Shown in pieces: positions 26,195 through 35,677 of a stretch of DNA of 64,000 nucleotides. Every line of letters starts with the position of its first letter. The first letter of the stretch is position 1. This DNA is from Aulostomus chinensis (Eukaryota > Chordata > Actinopteri > Syngnathiformes > Aulostomidae): contig JBBMOA010000001.1 of NCBI GenBank assembly GCA_037954235.1, positions 14,895,980 through 14,959,979 on the forward strand. Reading direction: 5' to 3'. The notes below the pieces were generated by a model that was not told where the DNA came from, did no database searches, and saw nothing but the letters and a program-made list of their open reading frames with translations. The translations under genes and the position numbers were made by a program.

Positions 26195-26419
26195 AGAATC
26201 GGAATCAGAATCTTTTATTTTCGTTGTATGGGGGGGGGGTACAGTGACAATAGTTAGAGCGCTCTTCCAGAGCCACCGTGCACCACAGAATGCAGATACA
26301 AAGAAAAGATAAAAGCAAGATAAAAGACACTGTTAGAACAGAAAGATCCATCAACCCACCAACCAGAGGTGTGTCTGGTACAGATGTGGAATTATTGGCT
26401 CACACAATGTTGAGGCAAC

Positions 26420-26505
26420 TGGAAGAAGACAAACAAAAAAGGCTGGTGTGATCCAGACCTTCATCAAAAATGGTCCTGGAGAACTGTTCAATGTGTCAGG
26501 ACTTC
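26420..26505 (+). repeat. 84-bp direct repeat, copy 1
   Basis: AGAAGACAAACAAAAAAGGC through TGTGTCAGGACTTC recurs at 27285-27367 with a few differences. It flanks an 800-bp segment with SINE pieces at its edges. Identity unknown. Confidence 0.8.
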
Positions 26506-26511
26506 TGTCCA

Positions 26512-26645
26512 TTGTCTTCTGCTTATCCTGTTCAGGGTCATGAGGGGGTGGAGCCTATCCCAGCAGCTTTTGGGCGACAGGCCGTGTTCACCCTGGACAG
26601 GTCACCAGTCCATCACAGGGCCAACACATCCACAGACAAACATTC
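26512..26645 (-). mobile_element. V-SINE-type 3' fragment
   Basis: GGTGGAGCCTATCCCAGCAG and TTCACCCTGGACAGGTCACC are the 3' part of the same SINE as at 28005-28352, in reverse orientation and without the tRNA-like head. Confidence 0.75.
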
Positions 26646-26649
26646 CAAG

Positions 26650-27260
26650 CCAGACTCAGGAGGATCTCTCCACCCGACAGACTGTGAAGGAACCATCAAA
26701 GATGGCAGTTGGAGTTCTGTGGATCTGTGCTGGATTCCTCGTCCTCACGGACCAGAAGTCTGTCTGAAATACTGCACTGATTGATGATCTTTTCATGAAT
26801 CTGGAAAAGCTTCTAAAATGAAAGGAAAACATTCCTATCTTCTTCATGTCTCAAGCCAAATCAAACCAAGAGTTCTTTTATCATATTTTTTTAACCGGAC
26901 GTCTGCTTTGACTGGTTGGTTGTTGAAAGAGAGCAGGACGGGACAGACAGCAGAAGACAAATATAGAGAAGGAAAGACAAAAGACAGAGAGAAAGGAGGG
27001 AGAGAATGACAAAAAGATGGGAACAAGATGAGGGTGAAAGACAAGCAGAGAGAAAGACAGAGGGACAGGGGGATGGAAGACAGACACACAACCAACAACA
27101 GCAGCAGCAATAATAGTAAACTAGCTGCCAATGATAACGTCTCCTGGTCGCTGAAGCAATCAACTTCATAATAGGAGGATTGAAGAGCCAGGAAATAAAA
27201 TATTAGCACAATACTGATGTGAATGTTCGTGCAATACTGAGAACACTGATATGTAGACGA
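26650..27260. other. Unassigned spacer with purine-rich tract
   Basis: 26930-27085 is strongly purine-rich on the + strand (GAGA/AAAGACAGAG-like). The open frames on both strands there are low-complexity. No gene or known repeat recognised. Confidence 0.4.
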
Positions 27261-27267
27261 CTAGTAG

Positions 27268-27367
27268 GGGCGGCACGATGGTGCAAGAAGACAAACAAAA
27301 AAGGCTGGTGTGATTCAGACATCCATCAAAAATGGTCCTGGAGAACTGTTCAATGTGTCAGGACTTC
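27268..27367 (+). repeat. SINE start joined to the 84-bp direct repeat, copy 2
   Basis: GGGGCGGCACGATGGTGC at 27268-27285 is the first ~18 nt of the V-SINE head. It runs directly into AAGAAGACAAACAAAAAAGG, copy 2 of the repeat at 26420, instead of the rest of the SINE. Confidence 0.55.
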
Positions 27368-27443
27368 AGAAGCTCCAATCCTCTCTAAGGTCCAGTGAGA
27401 GTGGAAGAGATTATAAATGAGAGAAGCAGGGCCCTCACTCAGA

Positions 27444-27516
27444 ACTGAACCAGCTCAGTTGGGAGAGCGTTAGACTGAAGATCTAAAGGTCCCTGGTCCG
27501 ATCCCAGGTTTCAGCA
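27444..27516 (+). tRNA. tRNA-Phe(GAA)-like, probably degenerate
   Basis: The D arm AGCTCAGTTGGGAGAGCG and anticodon arm TTAGACTGAAGATCTAA match vertebrate tRNA-Phe with anticodon GAA. The T arm is CCTGG-TCCGATC-CCAGG, so the conserved TTC of the loop has become TCC. The acceptor arm has mismatches at its first and seventh pairs (ACTGAAC against TTTCAGC). It is 73 nt, followed by AGAGG rather than an obvious T run. Possibly a pseudogene. Confidence 0.75.
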
Positions 27517-27759
27517 GAGGAGCAGCATTGACTTTACTTTCCAGTGGAGGAACTGCAGACATGAAGGAAACGAACAACTTGTCCTGTGCATTCTTGTGAC
27601 ATTCAGGACATTTTTGGAGCCTCTTGATGGATTTTGCCACAGAGAATCAGAGTCAATCAAAAGCATGGTGGACTTCAACATGGAGGACTGAACAAGTCAA
27701 GAAAGCAGCAGTTTGACCTTCACAGGTGTTTCTGTTCCTGTCTCAATGCTGTAGAAAGA

Positions 27760-27832
27760 GCCTGAGGAGCTCAGACGGTAGAGCATCAGACTTTTAATGT
27801 GAGGGTCCAGGGTTCAAGTCCCTGTTCAGGTG
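27760..27832 (+). tRNA. tRNA-Lys(TTT)
   Basis: Carries GAGCTCAGACGGTAGAGCAT, anticodon loop CTTTTAA and T arm CAGGGTTCAAGTCCCTG, as in vertebrate tRNA-Lys(TTT). The acceptor GCCTGAG pairs with TTCAGGT using two G-T pairs. The anticodon stem has one G-G mismatch (TCAGA against TGTGA), so function is likely but not certain. It is 73 nt. Confidence 0.85.
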
Positions 27833-28004
27833 CTGTGGAGGTTCCAGTGTTTGACAACATGGTACTGGATGAAGTTTAGTGTTGAACAAACTGTCATCAT
27901 CAAAAGTAGAAGTGTTCTTGTCTTGCCACTGTGAGACTGTTGCTAGGAAAGTGACCACTAATAATTTCATGTGGCATGCAATTAACAAAAGACCTACGTT
28001 GATG

Positions 28005-28352
28005 GTCAAGGGGGGGGGGGGGCTGGAGCCTATCCCAGCATCTACAGGCCAGAGGCGGGGTTCACCCTGGACAGGTCACCAGTCCATCACAGGGTCAGCA
28101 TACAGAGACGAACAACCATTCACACTCACATTCATACCTACGGTCAATTTAGAGTGTCCAATCAGCCTCGTCCCCAATTACATGTCTTTGGACAGTGGGA
28201 AGGAGCCGGAGTACCAGAGAGAACCCACGCATTCATGGGGAGAACATACAGGCTCTACACAGAAAGATTCCCCACCCGAGCCTGGACTCAAACCCAGAAC
28301 CTTCTTGCTGTGAGGCCACAGTGCTCACCACTGCACCATCATGCTGCCAAGC
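28005..28352 (-). mobile_element. V-SINE-type tRNA-derived SINE
   Basis: Full-length in reverse orientation. On the minus strand it starts near 28352 with a tRNA-like head (GGTGCAGTGGTGAGCACTGT with a following B-box region). It continues into the conserved body containing CAGTCCAAAGACATG-like sequence and ends at the poly-C/poly-G run near 28010. On the + strand GGCTGGAGCCTATCCCAGCA and ACCCTGGACAGGTCACCAGT are visible. SINEs are mobilised by partner LINEs. Related copies: 45755-46126 and 54552-54940. Confidence 0.85.
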
Positions 28353-28354
28353 TC

Positions 28355-28500
28355 TCTTCTACTTTCCTCAATTGTGTTTCTTTCATGTCCTCCTGAGATC
28401 AAAGACAGAATTCTAGCTACTGTCAAAGCCCTGATGACATCATCAGGAATTCTGACTTTGATCTGGAGACTCTTGCTTTAATCTGAATTTGATCTGACTA
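28355..28500 (+). repeat. Dispersed repeat also found in inverted duplication 2
   Basis: TTTCTTTCATGTCCTCCTGA through AGACAGAATTCTAG and the ATGACATCATCA stretch recur at 53810-53970 (+) and 46735-46870 (-). Identity unknown. Confidence 0.7.
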
Positions 28501-28544
28501 ATGTTTTAGTTTAGGTTGCATGATACCGTCCACCTCATTTCTCC

Positions 28545-28622
28545 TGATGGACTGGTGACCTGTCCAGGGTGAACCCTGCCTCTTGAACAACGTCACCTGG
28601 GATCGCCCCCCCCCCCCCCCCC
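28545..28622 (+). mobile_element. V-SINE-type 3' fragment with poly-C run
   Basis: GATGGACTGGTGACCTGTCC and CAGGGTGAACCCTGCCTC match the SINE body. It ends in a long C run, as in the other copies. Confidence 0.7.
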
Positions 28623-28724
28623 CATGACCCCATACCCCCTTCCCTCATGTGACTCTTTCATGCGGGCCTCTCAAAACAAAAACATGGCCGCCGCTCCTGT
28701 CATTTTCGGAGGAAAGTGCCTTCT

Positions 28725-29025
28725 TCCAAGATAATTTTGATTTAATAAAGCATTCTGATGACATTTCTAGAGAGAAATATGCATTTTGTCATAATCTTCG
28801 CTCAGTTCTTGTGTTTAATCTTTGGTTTGTTCGTTATTACGATGAATCTTTCACCTCTCAGAAGAGAGTCGTTACAGTGTCACATTTCTACTGTTGCTAT
28901 GTTGGTTGCTAAGGACGCCATTACGGACGAGTGTCATTTCAAGATAGGTTTGATTTTTAAAAAGCATTTTAAGGACATTTCTGCCGAGAAATATAAATTT
29001 TATTTCCATAATATTCGCTGTTCAA
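28725..29025 (+). repeat. Diverged internal duplication, ~213-bp spacing
   Basis: 28725-28810 and 28938-29025 share AAGATA-(N)-TTTGATTT, AAAGCATT, GGACATTTCT or TGACATTTCT, GAGAAATAT and ATAAT-TTCGCT in the same order. AT-rich, with no convincing open frame. It may be an old tandem duplication in a transposon. Confidence 0.5.
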
Positions 29026-29139
29026 TAAAGAATAATATGAAATGGATTTTAGTGCCCCAGGGATTACAAACATCTGCTTCCGTGGAAGTCGGCCCCCGTT
29101 CTTCTGTGAGAAAATCCGGTAGTTGTCGCTCACTCTGAG

Positions 29140-30700
29140 GAAAAAAAACAAATATTTTTAATACTTCATCTTTTGATTAATAAGACAATCTACAAATTCA
29201 TTTAATTTCTGGATGTTTATTCTACCTACGAAGTCCATTTGTCACCATTATAGATCGACCAATCAGCATTAAGAATATAAACAATGACTCAAACTAATGG
29301 CGGTCTGCTGACGTCACATCCGTCACAGAGGCTCACTCCTGCACTCAGAGGTGGCCTTTTAGTTCCATCACTTCACGCTATATTTACAGATTTATGATTG
29401 AGGGGAACAAACCACTCTGATGTCTGGGTTCATCAAGGATATCATTAAAGAAATCCTAACTATCTGACCAGTTAAATTGATCCTAACTGTTCTTCAGATG
29501 TTGTGCTGGTAATGTCATGTAGTTTCTTTTCAAATGTAACTTTGTCGTTCTGATGTGTGTATTTTTACTGCTCCAACAAAGCTGTTCCTCTTCTGGGTAA
29601 ATCAATCATTCAGGCAATCAATAACTGAGTGTCTCTGATGCTGTACTGTAGTATTGCAGTACAACAACACTCTGATCCTTCCTTTTCAAATGTTTTTATT
29701 GTGTTTCTCTCATCAGGTGTTCACAATGATGACAATAAAAATCAATAATTGATATTCAGCTTTGTTTCAACAATAATAACTGATCAGAAATGAGGCCTGA
29801 TGGCTGCAATAGCAGCTTTGTGCTGTTCAGTGACTCCTGCTATAAAAAGGAGTCAAGGCGGTCTTAAAGATGTGAAAATGTTCCAAAGATCCTTCTTCAT
29901 GTTGGTCCTGAACAAGATTGGTGTCAGGCCTTTTTTCAAAGGAGCTCCAAAAGGCTCACTTAACCCTTTGAGGCCTGGCTGAGACACGAGGCCTGTTGAC
30001 CTTTGACCCTGTTGCTCTTTTGCTCTCATTGGCCTCTCCAGTGGATACAGACCTGAAACTTGAACTGTGAGGCCTCTCAAATGTATAGAATCATGATCTG
30101 GTTTTGGCAGCAGAATGTCATTAAATACTGTCAACACAGATTAGTGGTGACGACTGAGTCCACAATGTCCTGCTACCTTTGCGGCCGTCTCGTCTGGCTT
30201 TGATCCCTCATGGAACCTCTGAGCTTCAGGGCTCCTCTGTCTCTACTGCTGCTGCAGGAGTCAGAGGGTCTCTCACCTGAAATTCAGATGCCAGACAAGA
30301 AGACACTTGGAGCTGACAGAAGTCATCGCTGTAGGTGGAGACATTCACAGGCTAATAAGGTGACCTCGTGGTAAGACAGGTTCTCCAATGGCACAGAACT
30401 TCAAACTGAGATCACAGCACAGTCGTTCTGAGGCGTCAGCAACTGGCATGAGCCATTCCAAAGATTTGCAGTGGGCCACACTGGAAATATGGCTTTAAAA
30501 CATGGAACAGCTCACACAGCGTACAGTTAGAAGTGTAAAAGTCAAAGTTGAGCTGATGCCAGGTGTTGCCACAGTGTCATAGAAACACCTTGAGTCAGAA
30601 CCACGTGGAAGGACCCCACTCAGGTCAGACCTGAAACGTACGAGTGTGTGAAGTTACGCTCCCCCGTTTGTGAGCCTTGATGAAATGAACCCACAATGAC
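29140..30700. other. Unassigned unique sequence
   Basis: No RNA gene, long open frame or known repeat recognised. A CRE-like TGACGTCA occurs near 29310. A 94-codon minus-strand frame at 29853-30137 has no recognisable domain. Confidence 0.4.
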
Positions 30701-30712
30701 ATGACTGGAAAC

Positions 30713-30732
30713 GTGTGTGTGTGTGTGTGTGT
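30713..30732. repeat. (TG)n microsatellite, short
   Basis: Ten TG units. Confidence 0.9.
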
Positions 30733-31370
30733 AACCATGTTAAACTCTTTTAAATAAATGTTTCAGCCTGCTATTATTTGGATGCTGTATGATTCCTGCA
30801 ACCCCAGACTAACTCAGGTGTTCGTACTGCAACCTAAAGTATGGTGATGAGGAGAATGATGAACAATCCACAAGGTGATCAGAAAATAAGAAATGGATTC
30901 AGGAACAACAAACCCATCTCTGAACATGTGATTGAAACATGTGAGTGGGACTGGCAGAACCTGGCTTTACCTCAAAGTGTCTCATCCAGAGATCTGTGAC
31001 AGGCGTCTGCTGTGGAGGGTCAATCTGTCCGTCCACATTCAGATCATCGATGCAGCGACTCTGCTAGGATCAAACTACTCAGGATGAAACAGACCAATGT
31101 TGACATCAAGTAGCAACTCAGCAGCTGATCAACAGAGTCTTCAGCACCAGTAGAGCCTGGTCCTGGTCCCTGGGGGGCTCCAACCACCAGCCTCTCTGTT
31201 AACAGCCGAGCGCCACAGAGACTCTGCGTCTCCTGCTGTTCACGAAGAGTTTTCAGGCTAAATTCAGTGTGTGAGGTCCACACTGCACATTTGAGGGACC
31301 ATGAAGGACAGAGGAGAGTCTGACTGTCATGGTGAAAGCCTTCAGCACTAGAACTGAAACAGCCCCACCA
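30733..31370. other. Unassigned unique sequence
   Basis: No gene recognised. A 129-codon minus-strand frame at 31044-31433 has no recognisable domain and overlaps a dispersed repeat, so I do not call it. Confidence 0.35.
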
Positions 31371-31373
31371 TCT

Positions 31374-31545
31374 TAATCCCCCCAGACCAAACATCATCGT
31401 CCAGCCTCCAACCAGAGGTCCATCAGTTATCATGGAGCCACAGGTGGAGTCTGGATTCTTTTCTAGAATGAGACGGCAGTGACAGTCCTGCAGAGTGACA
31501 TCACTGACATGACTGGATGACTTCAGTCACGTGACTTCAGTGCAT
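31374..31545 (-). repeat. Dispersed repeat (CACGTGACT-rich), copy in reverse orientation
   Basis: The reverse complement of 56830-57000, including GGAGTCTGGATTCTTTTCTA and the repeated GATGACTTCAGTCACGTGAC motif. Other copies: 41030-41295, 52240-52365 and 56664-57000. Confidence 0.8.
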
Positions 31546-31639
31546 CCAATGACCAAGTGCACCACAGTCCTTGTTGCTGTCTGCTGTTGGGTCACAGCAA
31601 AGTAAGGAAACAGCCTGACGGTCCTCAGGAGGAAATTCA

Positions 31640-31745
31640 ACAGCCTCCAAAGATGGAGGTGAATCTAGACCTGCTCATGTTGGCCATCCTTGATGAACTT
31701 GGGCGGTACTCTGGTGCAGGGATGAGGTCATGGAGCTGATCTGGG
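31640..31745 (-). repeat. Short dispersed repeat shared with 50660-50760
   Basis: Reverse complement of 50660-50760, with partial matches around the GATGAGGTCATGG / CCATGACCTCATC stretch and the CATCCTTGATGAACT / AGTTCATCAAGGATG stretch. Identity unknown. Confidence 0.6.
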
Positions 31746-31834
31746 AGCAGTCTTGATATTAAATGGACAAAATGTGTCAACATCAAATAAAATTGGAAAC
31801 CTATTTGAAGCCTTATTTTGTGTTTGATGGACAT

Positions 31835-32064
31835 TTTTTCAATCTCTAATGACTGTTTTAACTGAACCTGCTGGATCCTGTGGTGCCTGATGAGGAGACA
31901 ACTTGAGTACAAAGTTGAAGAGGAGGGTTTTTGGAGGGGAGATGATTTTATTTGCAGTGTTGTAAATCAAAATAACGACAACGACATGATAGAATTTTCT
32001 CCAAATTTCCTGACTAAGATGGATTCCAAACCAAATCAGCTGTCACAAGAGAAAGTCTACATGT

Positions 32065-32067
<3 letters not shown>
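31835..32067 (-). repeat. Dispersed repeat ending in (CA)n, copy 1
   Basis: GTGGTGCCTGATGAGGAGAC and the block before the CA run match 54180-54342 (same orientation) and, inverted, 46345-46500. A diverged relative is at 51765-51960. The microsatellite lies at the same end each time in the close copies, suggesting the repeat carried it. Confidence 0.75.

Positions 32068-32116
<49 letters not shown>
32066..32116. repeat. (CA)n microsatellite
   Basis: About 25 CA units at the inner edge of the right arm. Confidence 0.95.
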
Positions 32117-32119
<3 letters not shown>

Positions 32120-33662
32120 TATCAACATGATGTTCCGAATGTTTCACTGTCTGTGGTTGTCCAGCTCTCCTTGCCTCTTCACTGTCATTGTCAGAACTCG
32201 GAGCAGTCTTCCTCTCCAGGTGATGTCTCTGAGTGATGATGATTGCTGTCTGTTCAACCAGCTTCATTTGTTGATATCTGAGAAGGACTGAAGACAGCAA
32301 AGTGTGCTGATTGGCCAACAACCCCTCACAGGTCAAAGGTCACTGCTCTGAGGCGGACCAGTTTACTGTAACAGTGGTGGCACCATCCACTGCTGGCGCT
32401 CTCTTCAGTGCTTCTTGTTTCTGCCCTTTGTGTGTGAGCTCCTAGAGCAGCTGGTCCGCCCCCCCCTTTTCTTTTCTATTCCTCTAATTTATTTTTTGAT
32501 TTTCTATTTTTGTAATTCATCATCGATCTCGGCTCACGGTCGCTACACTCTTGACCTCCTGTGAGCCTTGAAGAGAGAGAAGCCACCTTTGTGTCGGAGA
32601 AGAGCAGCTTAGTCCAGGCAGCCAGCAGCCTGAGACCAGAGGGTAGCCAATCAACGCGCTTCCCTTCTTCATCGAGCGAATCTCAGCGGGAGCCACGGTC
32701 GACGAGGTGGAGGCTTTGGAGGCCGTCCTCCCACCAGTTCGTTGGAGAGGCGTCGTACATCGATGGGAGAATCCAGCTGAGAACGTAAGCCGGTTACGTT
32801 GGTTTTCACCGATTCAGGCCTGGACTCCTGTCTCGCTGCCAAACTCCGCCTGACTCCGTAGAGCTGGTCAGCCTCCACTCAGTCCTCTTCATTTGGTTGG
32901 AGGTCACCATCGTTCATCCTACACACCTTTCCACCTGCCTCTTAGCCGTCTACTTGAAGCTCAGATAAATCCAGGCTAATTCATACCTGCTACTCAATAT
33001 GGGCCTTAATTACTCTGCTGGAATTATCACTCTGTCTTAAGGGTTTTCTTAATTGTATTAAATCCTCTTTAATTTCCAAGAAGTCTTCCAACTCATTCAT
33101 TCATGCAAGCCACTGATCCACAAGACCTCATTGATGAGCTTCAACCTGAGACTGATTGTTTCTCGTTGGACGAGACACCCATTCAATGAGACTCATTGTC
33201 AGTCCATTGAAATCTACTGGTGTTCCTGGTGAGTTGATTTAACAACATGAGCTGACAGAATCTACGTTCAGGTAGGAACCACCACATCCAGGGGTCTGGA
33301 CCTTTGAGCAGTCAGAGCCATCAAAGTAGCAGACTAAGCTAGCAGACATTAGCATTGAGAAGAAACTGATACCTGAGCCTACTTTTGGGTCTGGTCAGGT
33401 GATGACACAATAATATGACATCATTGTCAGACTGACGCCTGCTCAACACTGACCAAACGCCGCCCTATTGCATTGTGGGAAATTTCTGCTTGGCTCACGT
33501 CCATCAATACACACAAAGAAATTTGTCCAGAATCAGTATTGACAGTGGGTACAATTGAGTCCACACTGGTTTTTCATTCTGAGTCGGGTGCAGGTGTGGA
33601 ACTTCAGACACAGTCTGTGTTTGTGTTGTTCATTCAGTGATTTTTCTTACAATTCCCAATCA
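32068..33662 (-). repeat. Inverted duplication 1, right arm
   Basis: Reverse complement of 24608-26193. The spacer between the arms is about 5.9 kb and is not itself duplicated. The tRNA-Lys(CTT) gene starts 45 bp beyond the outer end. Confidence 0.92.
33180..33524 (-). repeat. Dispersed ~340-bp repeat, copy 2
   Basis: Reverse-orientation copy of 24764-25083, within the right arm. Confidence 0.85.
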
Positions 33663-33706
33663 CAGCTGCAGAAAGTGAGAGGACAAGCAGGGATGTTCAA
33701 GATGAA

Positions 33707-33779
33707 CGCCCAACGTGGGGCTTGAACCCACGACCCTGAGATTAAGAGTCTCATGCTCTACCGACTGAGCTAGTCAAGC
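33707..33779 (-). tRNA. tRNA-Lys(CTT)
   Basis: Read on the minus strand it has TAGCTCAGTCGGTAGAGCAT, anticodon loop CTCTTAA (anticodon CTT), and T arm GTGGGTTCAAGCCCCAC. The anticodon stem TGAGA/TCTCA is perfect. The acceptor GCTTGAC pairs with GTTGGGC through several G-T pairs. It is 73 nt. Likely functional. Confidence 0.9.
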
Positions 33780-34500
33780 TACATCTGAGTATCTTCAATA
33801 GACTGAAGTGTTCAGAGTGAGAGACGCTACAAGCTCTCCATCAGACTCACAGTCACATGAGCCATCACATGATTGATGAATGACCACAAACACCTTCATC
33901 TTTGACAAAGAAGTAAAATAAAAGGTGAACCACAGATGAGACACCAGTGGTAAAAACACTAAAGTGCTGTCAAGGAGAAACAGGATACGAGCAAACACAC
34001 ACACAAGTTACAGAGAGAGAACTCTCCCAAAGGGAACCACTCAAAGGAGAACCTAGAGATCATCAGGCTGGATGACCTCATCAACATGAGACAGGTGGAT
34101 AGGAAACAAGCTCAGAGATGTCAGGAACATGAGATCCAAGTGGTGAGAGAGCAAGAACTGGTGAGGTTCCAGAACCAGGAGTGAGGTGGAGCCTGCATCA
34201 CCTACTGGGAGCTTTTAGTCTAAGGTTCAACTTGGACTTGAATGATCTCTGGAGAGACAACGTGCAGGGAGGGAATTTGGAGATGAAGAACAAGTTCCTC
34301 TCAGCTTTCATGGAGTTTCCAGGAGTCAAACAGACCCTCCTCTGATTGGTTGTCAGATGTGTTCTCATTGCACCACAGCCTCCAGGTTGAGGGTTCTGGT
34401 CCTAGTCAGACACATTGACTCTGATGCTGCTGAGCCTGAAGGGAGGATGAAGAAAGGAGTGTCTGAGAGAGCTTCACCAGACCAACTGTCCAGTTGAACA
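33780..34500. other. Unassigned sequence before the LINE
   Basis: No gene or known repeat recognised. The 5' boundary of the LINE is not sharp, so part of the end of this stretch may belong to its 5' UTR. Confidence 0.35.
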
Positions 34501-34726
34501 ACAAACACTTTCCTGCCTGTAATACTATCGCTGTGTTGTTCGACTTTCTCAATCCTCCCTCAGGTGTACTGCTAACTTAATCGCTTTAAGCACCACTTTA
34601 TACGACGTTTTGGTGTAATACATAGGTTTCTGTCACTTAACTCTTTAGCAGGACTTTGTTCTGAAATTCCTCGTTCTATTTGTTATATTTGCCACAGGTC
34701 CGCTAGCTCACCTTAGCACACTAGCT

Positions 34727-35677
34727 ATGGCCGCTCTCTCTCTTTCCGCCTCTCCCCCCACCTCTCCTTCCCTCTCCTGCTCCATGTGCCAGATGTTTAG
34801 CTACTCCTCTGCCTCCTTTAGTGATAATGGTACGTGTAAAAAGTGTAGTTTGTTTGTAGTCCTGGAGGCGAGGCTTAGTGAGTTAGAAACTCGGCTCCGC
34901 ACCATGGAAGCTAGCGGTAGTCCTTTACCTTCAGGAGCTACTCAGTCCACCTTAGTGGGTGCGGAGCCACCTAGCCTAGCCACCGCTAGCAGCTCCCCCG
35001 CAGCTCCCGAGCAGCCGGGAACTAGCCAGTCCCGCTGGGTGACATCACGAGGGAAACCTAGACGCAGTAAGCCCGTGTTTGCCCACCAACCCCTTCATGT
35101 TTCCAACCGCTTTTCCCCACTCAGCGACACACCCGCTGAGAGTGAAACTCTTCATGTCGGCTCTGTTGCTCGCAGCCCCGCTGTGAAGCCGACATTAGTT
35201 ATTGGCAGTTCTGTTCTTCGCAACGTGAAGGTGGAGACTCCAGCGAGCATAAAGTGCATCCCAGGGGCCAGAGCGGGCGACGTTGAGGCAAATCTAAAGC
35301 TGCTGGCAAAACGTAAGGTTAAATACAGTAAGATTGTAATACATGTCGGCGCTAATGACACCCGGCTTCGCCAGTCGGAATTAACTAAAGTTAACATGGC
35401 TTCGGTGTGCAACTACGCAAAAACAATGTCGGACTCCGTAATTTTCTCTGGCCCGCTGCCCAATTTAGCGAGTGACGACATGTTTAGCCGCATGCGTTCA
35501 TTCCATCGCTGGATGTCCAGGTGGTGCTTAGATAACAACGTGGCTTACATAGACAATTGGAGCTCCTTCTGGGGAAAGCCTGGTCTGATTCGGAGAGATG
35601 GCGTCCATCCCACTTTGGATGGTGCATCTCTCTTATCTAGGAACATAGGCCAATTTATTAGCAATACTAATCCCTGA
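34727..35677 (+). CDS. LINE ORF1: zinc-finger, coiled-coil, SGNH esterase protein
   Basis: A 316-residue protein. Residues 18-40 form a C-x2-C...C-x2-C finger (Cys18, 21, 37, 40), followed by a short leucine-rich coil (residues 44-60, VVLEARLSELETRLRTM) that may oligomerise. Residues 61-150 are Ser/Pro/Ala-rich and likely disordered. Residues 155-316 form an SGNH/GDSL hydrolase domain: the nucleophile block is LVIGSSVLRN (Ser161/162), the Asn block is VIHVGANDTR (Asn210) and the catalytic Asp/His block is RDGVHPTLDG (Asp291, His294). All key residues are present, so the enzyme may be active. In CR1-like LINEs such ORF1 proteins are thought to bind RNA or aid membrane or RNP steps; the true substrate is unknown. 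The start has G at -3 and +4. The TGA stop is in frame with ORF2. Confidence 0.93.
   Translation: MAALSLSASPPTSPSLSCSMCQMFSYSSASFSDNGTCKKCSLFVVLEARLSELETRLRTMEASGSPLPSGATQSTLVGAEPPSLATASSSPAAPEQPGTSQSRWVTSRGKPRRSKPVFAHQPLHVSNRFSPLSDTPAESETLHVGSVARSPAVKPTLVIGSSVLRNVKVETPASIKCIPGARAGDVEANLKLLAKRKVKYSKIVIHVGANDTRLRQSELTKVNMASVCNYAKTMSDSVIFSGPLPNLASDDMFSRMRSFHRWMSRWCLDNNVAYIDNWSSFWGKPGLIRRDGVHPTLDGASLLSRNIGQFISNTNP
35675..35677 (+). promoter_or_regulatory. In-frame TGA between ORF1 and ORF2
   Basis: The TGA is followed by CAA. No other stop occurs in this frame until 38747, so ORF1 and ORF2 are one frame split by this codon. A C after TGA is a leakier context. Readthrough is inference. Confidence 0.5.

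Noticed and set aside
30868..31433. 129-codon minus-strand frame at 31044-31433
   Set aside because: Its end overlaps a dispersed repeat, and it has no recognisable domain.
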